DNA of 64,000 nt from Streptococcus sp. HF-1907 (GCF_015594605.1 NZ_JADNQT010000004.1:58071-122070); one strand, 5' to 3'; positions 26,964-35,104 are shown, counted from the stretch's first letter. Notes: generated by a model from the sequence alone, not told the origin. Numbers and translations are program-made.

Positions 26964-27045
26964 AAGCGCTACCTCCGTAGGTTTCTAGCTGAATGACGCT
27001 TCGGCTATCCACCACTTTATTGCAATTGGAAGAAGATATACAATA

Positions 27046-27090
27046 TTAGCTGTCGCCATTTCTATAGCGACTAGGATTCATTACCATCAT
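27046..27090 (-). CDS. RYxNGD micropeptide 2 (14 aa)
   Basis: Predicted MMVMNPSRYRNGDS (or from the second Met). GGAGGT 6 nt before the first ATG. The upstream spacer can pair CTCCAG with CTGGAG, which would cover this ribosome-binding site. Confidence 0.6.
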   Translation of the reverse strand: MMVMNPSRYRNGDS

Positions 27091-27143
27091 ATCGCTACCT
27101 CCAGTGTTAAAGTTAGGTTGCCTACCTATCTACTTGCTGGAGA

Positions 27144-27185
27144 CTAGTCTCCATTTTTATACCTTGAGATGTTGTAACTAATCAT
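27144..27185 (-). CDS. RYxNGD micropeptide 1 (13 aa)
   Basis: Predicted MISYNISRYKNGD, ending exactly at NGD. AAGGAGG stands 7 nt before the ATG and about 35 nt after the expected transcript start. First and shortest ATG-initiated copy of six. Conservation is in protein rather than DNA: across copies Arg uses AGG, CGC and AGA, and Gly uses GGA, GGC and GGT. Confidence 0.62.
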   Translation of the reverse strand: MISYNISRYKNGD

Positions 27186-27228
27186 TGGATTTCCTCCTTG
27201 ATTACTTCCTTATCTTTTTTACACTTTT

Positions 27229-27257
27229 ATTATAATGTAAGCGCTTGCTTATGTCAA
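27229..27257 (-). promoter_or_regulatory. Consensus promoter of the RYxNGD peptide operon
   Basis: -35 TTGACA (27257-27252), 17-bp spacer, -10 TATAAT (27234-27229): full consensus match in all 12 positions. It drives the six small ORFs, the first of which starts 44 nt downstream. Confidence 0.9.
27235..27249. promoter_or_regulatory. cre site (CcpA operator) inside the peptide promoter
   Basis: ATGTAAGCGCTTGCT fits the catabolite-responsive element consensus WTGNAANCGNWNNCW at every fixed position. It fills the spacer between -35 and -10, so CcpA binding should block the promoter when preferred sugars are present. Confidence 0.75.
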
Positions 27258-27317
27258 ATAAAAGACCTTCAAAAATGCTAGTTTTTATCAAAAAAATCAC
27301 TGGAAAATGATCAACCT

Positions 27318-27349
27318 AAAAAAGAGTTAGCAGATTGCCAACTCTTTTT
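27318..27349 (-). terminator. Terminator after the ssu-like operon
   Basis: Stem AAAAAGAGTTAGC / GCCAACTCTTTTT with one mismatch and a 4-5 nt loop, 14 bp beyond the ATPase stop. Separates it from the peptide operon promoter. Confidence 0.88.
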
Positions 27350-27362
27350 ACATGATTCAGCA

Positions 27363-28078
27363 TTAAGCATAAATCTTATCTAGAATCACATCAACAATCT
27401 CGGCACGATTTAGCTTGCCTTGATCCGAATCGTCTTTTCGGCTAGGATTGTCGATGATATCAATGATGGTCGAATGCTTAACCACTACAATTTTATCAGC
27501 CATGCGAGCTGCTTCTTCGATATCGTGGGTGACTAGAACCGTTGTGAATCCCTGCGAATCACAGATTTCTAAAATTAGATCCTGCATTTTTCGGCGGGTC
27601 AAGGCATCCAAAGCTCCCAGAGGTTCATCTAAAAGTAAAACTTGAGGTTGATACATCAAGGCACGCGCCAAGGCCACACGTTGCTTCTGCCCACCGAATA
27701 ATCTAGTCGGGTAATAATCAGCAAACTCCTCTAAGCCAACGAGTTTTAGTAAATCCATAGCCTCTGCTCTTTTTTGAGCTTTTTTTGGCCAAAGGACAGA
27801 TTATCTAGGACAGTCATCCAAGGTAACAGACGATCATCCTGAAACATGACACGTGCCTTATCATTGACCTTCTTGATTTCTTGTCCTGAATGGGTAATAC
27901 TGCCCTCGGTAGGTTGTTCCAAACCAGATATCATCCGCAGCAAGGTCGTCTTACCACTACCACTCATCCCAACCAAAGCTACAAATTCGCCTGCCTGGAT
28001 GGTCAAATTGGCATTTCCAATGGCAACTTTCTCGCCGTAGCGCTTCGTACACTTATCTATTTTTATTAGTTCTGTCAT
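27363..28078 (-). pseudogene. SsuB/TauB-like ABC ATPase, frameshifted at an A-run
   Basis: ATPase of a nitrate/sulfonate/taurine-type ABC importer. The first part (27746-28078) has Walker A GMSGSGKTTLLRM. The second (27363-27758) has FGGQKQRVALARAL and Walker B VLLLDEPLGALD. The reading frame breaks in a run of seven A at 27780-27786. One more A would restore an uninterrupted protein of about 238 aa (Q-K-K-A-Q-K-R-A-E-A-M-D-L-L). The break lies exactly in A-AAA-AAG, the dnaX-type slippery heptamer in the proper phase, so a -1 programmed shift could also rejoin the frames. Two other genes in this operon are interrupted, which favours decay. RBS AGGAGG. Confidence 0.8.
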
Positions 28079-28087
28079 CTTAGCCTC

Positions 28088-28858
28088 CTATTCTCGCCAA
28101 TCTAAGCAAATATCTTCCAAGGTTTTGGCAATAAAATCAGATAATTTCCCTAAACCTGCATAAATCAATATACAGAGGAAAATCGTTCGCATATTCATAA
28201 ATTGCTGGGCGTTAGTGGACATATAACCAATACCAGAGTCGGCAGATACAGTTTCCGCCACAATGAGGGTCGTCCATGTGATTCCTAGCGCATAGCGCAC
28301 TCCCATAAGAATGGTTGGCAAAGCACCTGGAAAAATAATCTTTCGGAATAAGTCTAATTTAGACAAGCCATAGGATTTACCCATTTCAATCAAGTGACTA
28401 TCCACCGATGTAATCCCATGATAAGTGTTGATATACATAGGAAATAGGCATCCCACAGCCACCAAGCTCACCTTAGCTGTTTCATCAATACCGAAAGCTA
28501 AGATAACCACAGGAATCAAGGCTAAATGTGGAATGTTCCGTAGCATTTGAATGGTCGAATCAAAAGTTGTTCGGGCCATTTTCGAAACACCATTAACCAC
28601 CCCTAGCAGAAAGCCCAAGCCTCCACCAATAACAAAACCGATGGTAGCGCGATAAAGGCTGATACCAATATTTGCTTGAAGGCTTCCTTCTTGCCACAAT
28701 TTGACACCTTGCTTAATGACACCCCAAGGCGATGGCAAGAAGGAACTTGTTATCCAACCAGCCATGATAGCCGTTTGCCATAGAATAATAAGCATCAGGG
28801 GAAGTAGCCAAGGAAGAGATAGTGATAAAGTATTTGACATCTTAATCGTATTTTTCAT
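28088..28858 (-). CDS. SsuC-like ABC transporter permease
   Basis: 256-aa membrane permease of the BPD inner-membrane component family. Hydrophobic segments lie near residues 10-32, 70-90, 105-125, 130-145, 190-210 and 225-245. The EAA-type loop that contacts the ATPase is GKSYGLSKLDLFRKIIFPGALPTILMGVRYALGITW (about 162-197), here given as its ends G-K-S-Y and G-I-T-W. RBS AGGAGG. Intact, between the binding protein and the interrupted ATPase gene. Family members carry sulfonates, taurine, nitrate or other small anions; this substrate is unknown. Confidence 0.87.
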   Translation of the reverse strand: MKNTIKMSNTLSLSLPWLLPLMLIILWQTAIMAGWITSSFLPSPWGVIKQGVKLWQEGSLQANIGISLYRATIGFVIGGGLGFLLGVVNGVSKMARTTFDSTIQMLRNIPHLALIPVVILAFGIDETAKVSLVAVGCLFPMYINTYHGITSVDSHLIEMGKSYGLSKLDLFRKIIFPGALPTILMGVRYALGITWTTLIVAETVSADSGIGYMSTNAQQFMNMRTIFLCILIYAGLGKLSDFIAKTLEDICLDWRE

Positions 28859-28866
28859 GTGACCTC

Positions 28867-29847
28867 CTAGTTACTAAGGTATTGAACGTTATCTTTGATG
28901 ACAACCTTGTTATTGATGATGTCATCTGTGTAGAAAAGGTCAGCGATATCTTGTAATTCTGAGACAGATTTTTCTGTCATTCCAGTCATGGCATAGGTTC
29001 TACGGTTAACCATTTTTTGAACGACTGCTTCTTCAAGACCCAGACTTTCGGTTAACATTGTCACCAGTTTATCCTTGTGTTTATTAGCCCAAGTCATGTC
29101 TTCGCTAGTATATTTAATCAAAAGTTCCGTCACGTCCTCATTTTCCTCAGCGAAAGCGGTTGGTGACACAATGTAAGAACGGTTATTAACCCCAACGTCT
29201 GAGCCTGTTACTAGCAAGGTTGAATTATCAGTGACTTCTGCCTTGGATGTCGCTGGATCCCAGTTTACCCAGGCATCTACTGTCCCGTCCACGTAAGCAA
29301 CACTCGCAGCACTCTGATCCAGATTCACAAGATTGACGTCATCTTGGCTAAGACCTGCCGATTCAAGAATTTTCAAAATCATATATTGTGAATTGGTTCC
29401 TTTCGTGTAGGCAATGGTTTTACCTTTTAAGTCAGAGACGCTACTGATTCCTGAACTTTTGTGTACTAAAATCCCTGAACCAGAAGCCTTGGTTCCTCCT
29501 GCTGCTACATAGGTCAAATTGGTACCTGATGCCAGTGCAGAGACACTCGGTGTATCACCGATTCGAGCATAGTCGATACTTCCTGAAGCTAGAGCCTGCA
29601 TCTCAGCTGAACCATTTTGAAACTCTCTAAAGACAACCTTATAGCCCTTAACCTTCATTTTCTTAGCGAGGACACCACGTTCTTTAGAAATATCAAATTC
29701 ATCTCCTGCTTGATAACCAATGACAATTTCGGTTAAGCCGTCAGAAGTGTCGGTCTGAGTTTGTTTCCAACCATAAAAAGCAACTGCTATCCAAGCAATC
29801 AAAAGTCCAATAATAAAAGTTTTCTGGGCAATTTTCCTACGCTTCAC
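28867..29847 (-). CDS. SsuA-like ABC substrate-binding protein
   Basis: 326-aa periplasmic-type binding protein of the NMT1/SsuA class. An N-terminal membrane anchor or signal (IAQKTFIIGLLIAWIAVAFYG) has no lipobox Cys, so it is probably held by an uncleaved helix. Typical SsuA landmarks are IGYQAGDEFDISKERGVLAKKM and ALASGSIDYARIGDTPSVSALASG (about 85-108). Start is GTG at 29847, 6-7 nt after AAAGGA, overlapping the ligase end by 11 bp. Intact although its ATPase is frameshifted. Ligand not predictable from motifs seen. Confidence 0.87.
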   Translation of the reverse strand: MKRRKIAQKTFIIGLLIAWIAVAFYGWKQTQTDTSDGLTEIVIGYQAGDEFDISKERGVLAKKMKVKGYKVVFREFQNGSAEMQALASGSIDYARIGDTPSVSALASGTNLTYVAAGGTKASGSGILVHKSSGISSVSDLKGKTIAYTKGTNSQYMILKILESAGLSQDDVNLVNLDQSAASVAYVDGTVDAWVNWDPATSKAEVTDNSTLLVTGSDVGVNNRSYIVSPTAFAEENEDVTELLIKYTSEDMTWANKHKDKLVTMLTESLGLEEAVVQKMVNRRTYAMTGMTEKSVSELQDIADLFYTDDIINNKVVIKDNVQYLSN

Positions 29848-31390
29848 TTAGCATCCTTTCTACCACTTGGGATTTTCTGACAAGCTTTTGCTGAATCAAA
29901 ATCTGAGACAGCTGAGGTCGCATAATTTTGTTGGTCGGATTTAAAGGAAAATCATCAACAAAATAGATTTCTTCAGGGCATTCATACCTTATCAGATGTT
30001 TTTGGCAGTGAGCCATGATGGCTTGTTTGACCTGCTCATTTGCTTCCACATTTGGCTGAAGAATGACCGCTGCTGCAACGATTTCACCATAAATATCATC
30101 AGGTAAGGCAACCGCTGCAATGTTTTTAACATAATCCAAACCACCGATAGTATTCTCAATAACGGTCGGATTGATTTTTTCGCCTCCGCGGTTAATGACA
30201 TTTTTTCGACGTCCGTTGAGCCAAAGATAGCCATCCTCATCAAAATAGCCCAAGTCACCCGTCAACAACCAGCCATCTTTGAAAGAATCTGGATTGGGTT
30301 CTAAATAATCGGTAATCACATGAGGACCTCTGATGACAATTTCACCTTTGATACTAGCTTCTGAAGTCATTCTATTGCCATCCAAGATTTTAACTTCGCT
30401 GCCATAAGGTTTTCCAACGGAGCCTAGCTTCATTGCATCCAAGGGGTTAAGGGTGCATTGACTACAAGATTCTGTCATGCCGTAACCTTCCAAGATGGGA
30501 ACTCCAAATCGTTGACCAAATTCACGGTTACGGTCAATTGGCAACACGGCAGAGGCACATCTGACAAATCGCAACTTATGATTAGGACTGAAACTTGCTA
30601 GAGAATTTTCATTTTTCAAGAGGATGCTGACAATGGTCGGAACAACTGAAGTCCAGGTGCAATCATTGTCCTTAATCCAATTCCAAAATTGGCTAGCGCT
30701 GAACTTTGGAGCAACAACAATGCGTCCGCTGGACATGAGCGTTGAGACGATAATCAATTCTTGAGCATTGATATGAAACATGGGCATAACAATTAACACC
30801 GTGTCATCCTCAGTCATACGATGTGACACTAGGTCATCTTGACCAGCCATGTACATGAAGTGGTGAGAGAGCCCAACTTGTTTGGGTTTGCCAGTCGTCC
30901 CTGAAGTATTCAAAATCCAACCCTGAGAATCTTCCGTGGCTTGGAGAGACTTTTGGCTCTTATCATTATCTTTACGGGTCAATAAGACAAGATTTGGGAA
31001 GGTCTTTAAGGGAAGCTCTTCGTAATTCAACTCTGTCCTATCCATAAAGACACTAGCCTTTGCTCGGTTAAAAATCATTGCTGGATAACTATTTTCACTG
31101 TAATCCTCTAGTAATTCAGCATCAGGTGTATTGGGTGCAACGGGGTGAGCTGTAATACCGTATCACCACATCGCTTGATTCATAGGAATATAGACGGCTG
31201 AGTTTTCAAGAGACATAAAAACAACATCCCCACTCTCCAAACCATTTCGCTTGAAGGCTTCTTGAAAAATAGCAATGTCATCTTCAACGTCTTTACCGGT
31301 AAACCATTGATTAAGGCTGATATCCTTCAAAAATTTACGATTTTCATTTTCTTGTAAACGTGTTTTTAAGAGTTGCGTTAATTGTGTCAT
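29837..31390 (-). pseudogene. AMP-forming acyl-CoA synthetase / ligase, interrupted by TGA
   Basis: ANL-superfamily acid ligase of about 517 codons. Motifs are intact: ILNTSGTTGKPKQVGLSH (A3 phosphate-binding loop), YGMTESCSQC (A5), WLLTGDLGYFDEDGYLWLNGRRKNVINRGGEKINP (A7-A8; only ends quoted as G-D-L-G-Y and G-G-E-K). An in-frame TGA at 31163-31165 (after N-Q-A-M-W) splits it; the frame is otherwise continuous into YGITAHPVAPNTP. The expected start is ATG at 31390, 2 nt after the acyltransferase stop, with GGAAAC upstream. A downstream piece from 31078 keeps the ATP site but lacks the N-terminal subdomain. Substrate acid unknown. Confidence 0.8.
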
Positions 31391-31391
31391 T

Positions 31392-32555
31392 TTACTTGTT
31401 TCCTTTCTTGAAATGATTTGGTCGTCCAACTAAGACACCAAACGGTGGCACCTTGTAACAAAAATAAGAGAAAAGCCAGGCACCACCTAGAACAAGGAGA
31501 TAGCCCAAGGGAAATAGCAGAGCAAGCTGCAAGTCTGTAAGATAGGGATTGATAGCAGCAACCAGCAAGCCAAAAATTGTTAAGGAAGCTGTTTGGGTCA
31601 AATAAACACCAAAGGATAGCTTAGACAATAAATCAATGAATCATCGTAGCCAAACCAGACTAGCTTTCTCACGGTTATTAGCATATTGCAAGCTCAGCGC
31701 ATAGACATTAGCAATCATTGCAATCGCATAAATCATCATGTAAAGCTGATGAATGAGGTGGGCGTAATGTCGGCTGAATCCTAGAATCTGAGTATTATAA
31801 TAATAAAGACCAATCGTTCCCAAACTGAGGCAAGCTGTTGTTAGATAAATCCGTTTTTGATAGGTCATCAACCAGTCCGTGACTTGCTCATAATGAATCG
31901 CCACATAAGCACCAGCCATAAAATAAAATTGGTAGGTCAAGACAAGCATCCCATAAGACCTCAATAAGTATGACCAGTTGGCATGATTTTGATGCGGAAA
32001 AACATACTTGGTATAAATCAGAAAAATAAACTGTATAACAGCTGATACACCAATGATAAGCCCATGCCTTTTAGAAAATGTCTTATAAAGCCACAGCATT
32101 ATTGGAAAAATCAAATATAACTGCATGGTTACTAAAATATAGTAAAGGTAAAAACGATTACCATGAAGGATAGCCGACCACCACTGGCCAAACCAAGTTG
32201 AAGCAGTTAAACGACTTGTCACCAACAGAAGCACCAAAATATAAAAGCCATTCCAAAAAACGTAAGGAATTCCTGAGCCTTTAAACCGCTTAGTCCAAAA
32301 TCCCCAGATATCAATGTGGTCTTTTTTGTAATAACCAAGAAAAAGTACCAGACCCGTGACAAACATAAAGCCCATCCAAGTAAAATGAGGCATCAAATGC
32401 GTCGCAGTGAAAAAACGATAAGCCGTCGATTTTTCTGACACAGCATCCGTAAACAAGGAGCTGACATGGTTAATCAAGACACCAAAGATAAAGATGCAAC
32501 GCATCAAATCCACTTCATAAAGATATCTGCGTTTCGACTGACTAGTTGCGGACAA
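31392..32555 (-). pseudogene. Acyltransferase-3 (OafA-like) membrane protein, interrupted by TGA
   Basis: Integral membrane O-acyltransferase. N-terminal YLYEVDLMRCIFIFGVLINHV resembles the R-x-D-x-x-R-x-x-x-x-x-x-V-x-x-x-H pattern. About ten hydrophobic helices follow. An in-frame TGA at 31641-31643 (after L-V-W-L-R) separates 304 residues from the last helices. The frame continues unbroken to LLSKLSFGVYLTQ, a sequence typical near the C-terminus of this family. Start codon is TTG, 7 nt after GGGAGG. First gene of the operon, behind three ACTTAAR repeats. Confidence 0.8.
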
Positions 32556-32606
32556 ACTTATTCCTCCCTTAACAATTAATTGATACTAACTTCTATACCG
32601 TGGAGG

Positions 32607-32646
32607 ACTTAAGTCAAACTTAAGCGCAGCTTTCAGGAAACTTAAA
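32607..32646. promoter_or_regulatory. Phased ACTTAAR repeats upstream of the acyltransferase operon
   Basis: ACTTAAG at 32607 and 32618 and ACTTAAA at 32640: start-to-start distances 11 and 22 bp, so all lie on one face of the helix. They overlap a TTGACT-like -35 on the minus strand. Looks like an operator for an unidentified regulator. Confidence 0.5.
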
Positions 32647-32707
32647 TCACCCTAGGCTTCTTATCAAATTTTGAATAAAATGATTTTGTTCTGAGATAGC
32701 TATTTGC

Positions 32708-32713
32708 TACAAT
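32708..32713 (+). promoter_or_regulatory. -10 box giving a leaderless mutY transcript
   Basis: TACAAT ends 6 nt before the mutY ATG, with a poor -35 (TTGTTC, 16-bp spacer). Transcription should begin at or next to the ATG, and there is no Shine-Dalgarno. Confidence 0.6.
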
Positions 32714-32719
32714 AGACCT

Positions 32720-33874
32720 ATGTTAGATTTAAAAGATTACGGCATTGAGATGTGGGAGGAAAAGAAGATTGCCTCTTTTCGCAGAACACTCCTTGCTTGG
32801 TACGACCAAGAAAAACGTGACCTTCCTTGGCGAAGAACGCAGAATCCTTATAAGATATGGGTTTCAGAAATTATGCTTCAGCAGACGCAAGTTGTTACGG
32901 TCATTCCCTACTATGAACGCTTTTTAGACCGGTTTCCGACTGTTGCTGATTTGGCTAGTGCTCCTGAAGAAAAACTTCTCAAGGCTTGGGAAGGACTAGG
33001 CTACTACTCTCGTGTTCGCAACATGCAAAAGGCTGCCCAGCAGGTTATGACTGACTATGGCGGACAATTTCCGTCAGATTACGATGGCATTGCTAGTCTC
33101 AAGGGGATCGGGCCTTACACAGCAGGTGCTATCGCTAGTATTGCCTTTAATCTGCCTGAACCCGCTGTTGATGGCAATGTTATGCGTGTCATGGCTAGGC
33201 TCTTTGAAGTTGACTATGACATTGGTGACCCCAAGAATCGCAAGATTTTTCAGGCTATTATGGAGAGTCTTATTGACCCAGACCGGCCTGGGGATTTCAA
33301 CCAAGCACTCATGGACTTGGGGACAGATATCGAGTCAGCTAAAAACCCTCGTCCTGATGAAAGCCCTATTCGTTTTTTCAGCGCAGCCTATTTGAACGGC
33401 ACCATGGACAAGTATCCCATCAAACTGCCCAAGAAAAAGCCCAAACCATTGCAGATTCAAGCCTTTGTCATTCGCAATAGCCATGGTGACTTTCTCCTTG
33501 AGAAAAATACCGAGGGCAGACTGCTAGCTGGCTTCTGGTCCTTTCCTTTGCTTGAGACTGATTTTATCGGGCAGCAGTTGGATTTATTTGAGGACAATAG
33601 CGGAGCGGTCATGGAGCTGCTGTCACAAAAGACACTTTTTGAGCAAAACTATAATCTCCGTCCAACCTGGCTGGACACAGCTTTCATACCCGTCAAACAC
33701 ACCTTCAGCCACCAAAAATGGACCGTAGAACTGACAGAAGGCTGGGTGAACAAAGACACCCTCGCTACTGGAAAAGAATTAACTTGGGTTTCCGCAGAAG
33801 AGTTCGACCAATACCCTATGGCAACACCGCAGAAAAAGATGGTTGAGACCTATTTCAAAGCAAAAAATCAATAA
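32720..33874 (+). CDS. mutY: A/G-specific adenine glycosylase, apparently clusterless
   Basis: 384-aa base-excision enzyme removing A opposite 8-oxoG. Catalytic N-terminal domain: RRDLPWRRT-type start (KRDLPWRRTQNPY), MLQQTQV helix (about 55-61), helix-hairpin-helix LKGIGPYTAGAIASIAF (about 119-135) and catalytic Asp in VDGNVMRV. After DLGTDIESAKNPRPDESP the four cysteines of the usual 4Fe-4S cluster are absent; clusterless MutY proteins are known from lactic acid bacteria. A C-terminal NUDIX-like domain (about 235-380) reads the 8-oxoG strand. The ATG lies 6 nt after a -10 box, implying a leaderless mRNA. Confidence 0.95.
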   Translation: MLDLKDYGIEMWEEKKIASFRRTLLAWYDQEKRDLPWRRTQNPYKIWVSEIMLQQTQVVTVIPYYERFLDRFPTVADLASAPEEKLLKAWEGLGYYSRVRNMQKAAQQVMTDYGGQFPSDYDGIASLKGIGPYTAGAIASIAFNLPEPAVDGNVMRVMARLFEVDYDIGDPKNRKIFQAIMESLIDPDRPGDFNQALMDLGTDIESAKNPRPDESPIRFFSAAYLNGTMDKYPIKLPKKKPKPLQIQAFVIRNSHGDFLLEKNTEGRLLAGFWSFPLLETDFIGQQLDLFEDNSGAVMELLSQKTLFEQNYNLRPTWLDTAFIPVKHTFSHQKWTVELTEGWVNKDTLATGKELTWVSAEEFDQYPMATPQKKMVETYFKAKNQ

Positions 33875-33899
33875 GATTTTGTTATAATGAGTTGGTAAT

Positions 33900-34003
33900 C
33901 TAAAAACACAGTCGCAGTTAGGTAGTCTGCGAGCACATCCGTGTCAGTAACCTGCCCCTCCGGGTTGTCCTTGATTGCGTATTTCACATTAAGGAGGGGC
34001 TGT
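33900..34003 (+). ncRNA. yjdF riboswitch
   Basis: A roughly 100-nt leader directly before a yjdF-family gene. It has the AACACAG / CAGTTAGGTAGTCTGCGAGC start, a CCCCTCC segment pairing with GGAGGGG at the gene's RBS, and TTGATTGCGTATTTCAC between. This matches the yjdF RNA motif, a class reported to bind azaaromatic compounds. Pairing of CCCCTCC with the Shine-Dalgarno (33991-34000) suggests translational control. Confidence 0.8.
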
Positions 34004-34432
34004 ATGAAAATGACAGTCTATTTTGACGGCACTTTTTGGGCTGCTTTGGTGGAATGGCAGAGCAAAAAAGGTTATCAAGCGCTCAATCATGTTTTTGGAA
34101 AAGAACCCAAGACAGAGGCTATCAACCGATTTATCACCAAAGATTTAGCAAGACTCATGGAAAGACAAGAGCGTTTGGTCCAAGAAGAACCAAATCTCAT
34201 GCCTGAACCCCTTGAGCCTAAGAAAGTCAATCCAAAACGTGCCCTAAGAGAAATCAACAAGTCCAAACGCAAACCTGTTTTATCCACTAAATCCCAACTT
34301 GCCATGCAGGCATCACAAGAATTAGTCAAGAAAGAACGAAAAAAACAGTCCAAAGAAGCCAAGCTAGCTGAGAAAGAACACCAGTTCCAACTCAAACAAG
34401 CCAAACGCCGTCAAAAGAAAAAAGGACACTGA
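34004..34432 (+). CDS. yjdF: YjdF family protein (DUF2992)
   Basis: 142-aa protein. The N-terminal beta-rich part MKMTVYFDGTFWAALVEW (residues 1-18) is diagnostic of the family, followed by YQALNHVFGKEPKTEAINRFI. The C-terminal half is highly basic and helical (repeated Lys/Arg/Glu/Gln). Function is unknown; control by an azaaromatic-sensing riboswitch suggests a role in handling toxic heterocycles. Start at 34004 follows AAGGAGGGG; an in-frame start at 33941 lies inside the riboswitch and is rejected. Confidence 0.9.
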   Translation: MKMTVYFDGTFWAALVEWQSKKGYQALNHVFGKEPKTEAINRFITKDLARLMERQERLVQEEPNLMPEPLEPKKVNPKRALREINKSKRKPVLSTKSQLAMQASQELVKKERKKQSKEAKLAEKEHQFQLKQAKRRQKKKGH

Positions 34433-34448
34433 AATCGTGTCCTCTCAA

Positions 34449-34476
34449 AACGAGCTCAGCTGAGTTCGTTTTTTAT
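34449..34476 (+). terminator. Terminator of yjdF
   Basis: AACGAGCTCAG / CTGAGTTCGTT stem with almost no loop, then a T6 run. A smaller GGACAC / GTGTCC hairpin precedes it. Confidence 0.85.
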
Positions 34477-34680
34477 TTCGCTAAATTTGTCTATTTCACC
34501 TGAAAAATGGACCTGATAAGCCTTGAATCTTCTAAGAAAATCGAAAAATTATCCTCCACTAATCCATTTCACTCTTTCCTAAAGCCACCTCAAGGATAAT
34601 CACAGGAAGGATAAAGAATTTCTTACCGTAAACTTGATAAGTTGAGGTCATGCAACTTATTTTTAGTCATTTTATTATCT

Positions 34681-34815
34681 ATGTATCTATCAGACTTTAC
34701 GATTCAACAATTTATTAACATAGTTATCTATCATCCAGATAATCTGAAACTACAAAATCTCAATCATGAATATGATTTTATCTCTGTATTTACTTATTTT
34801 GATAAGTCTGATTGA
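34681..34815 (+). CDS. Possible 44-aa ORF or gene remnant
   Basis: Frame starting MYLSDFTIQQFINIVIYHPD and ending FTYFDKSD, in the 700-bp gap between yjdF and trxA. No ribosome-binding site is visible. Composition looks protein-like, but no family is recognised; may be a decayed gene. The rest of 34480-35010 is AT-rich and shows nothing I can name. Confidence 0.2.
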   Translation: MYLSDFTIQQFINIVIYHPDNLKLQNLNHEYDFISVFTYFDKSD

Positions 34816-35010
34816 GATATCAACGATATTTTCTTGATTCATCTTGTGATGAGCTATATTTTATTCATAGATATCCTTAATATTAAAATGCTGATAGAAA
34901 AACTGCTTCTCTCAGCAGTAAAACTTTCTTAACAAGACTTGAAATCACTCTCTTTGACCTCAATTTTCTACGAGGCATTACGCTGTTAAAGAAAAAAGAG
35001 GTCTACTCAG

Positions 35011-35082
35011 ATCCGCACAGTTGAATAGACCTTTCAATGACGATTCATCAGGGTTGAGATGCCACTCAACTACTGCGACTCA
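35011..35082. repeat. Intergenic repeat element, copy A
   Basis: Contains TCCGCACAGTTGA (35012-35024) and ACTGCGACTCA (35072-35082). Between them is AGATGCCACTCAACT, the reverse complement of a segment in copy B at 38.87 kb. Self-complementary pieces (GGTCTA...TAGACC) flank it. Resembles BOX- or RUP-like streptococcal intergenic repeats but is not assigned. Confidence 0.55.
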
Positions 35083-35104
35083 TCATTATTATTGATAATA
35101 GAGC

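Noticed and set aside
28867..29847. Naming the importer as an aliphatic sulfonate transporter
   Set aside because: The binding protein is SsuA-like by fold only; neighbours are a ligase and an acyltransferase and no sulfonate monooxygenase is present.
31163..31643. Selenocysteine or stop read-through at the two in-frame TGA codons
   Set aside because: No selenocysteine machinery is visible, the families have no Sec at these positions, and the adjacent ATPase gene is also broken; decay is simpler.
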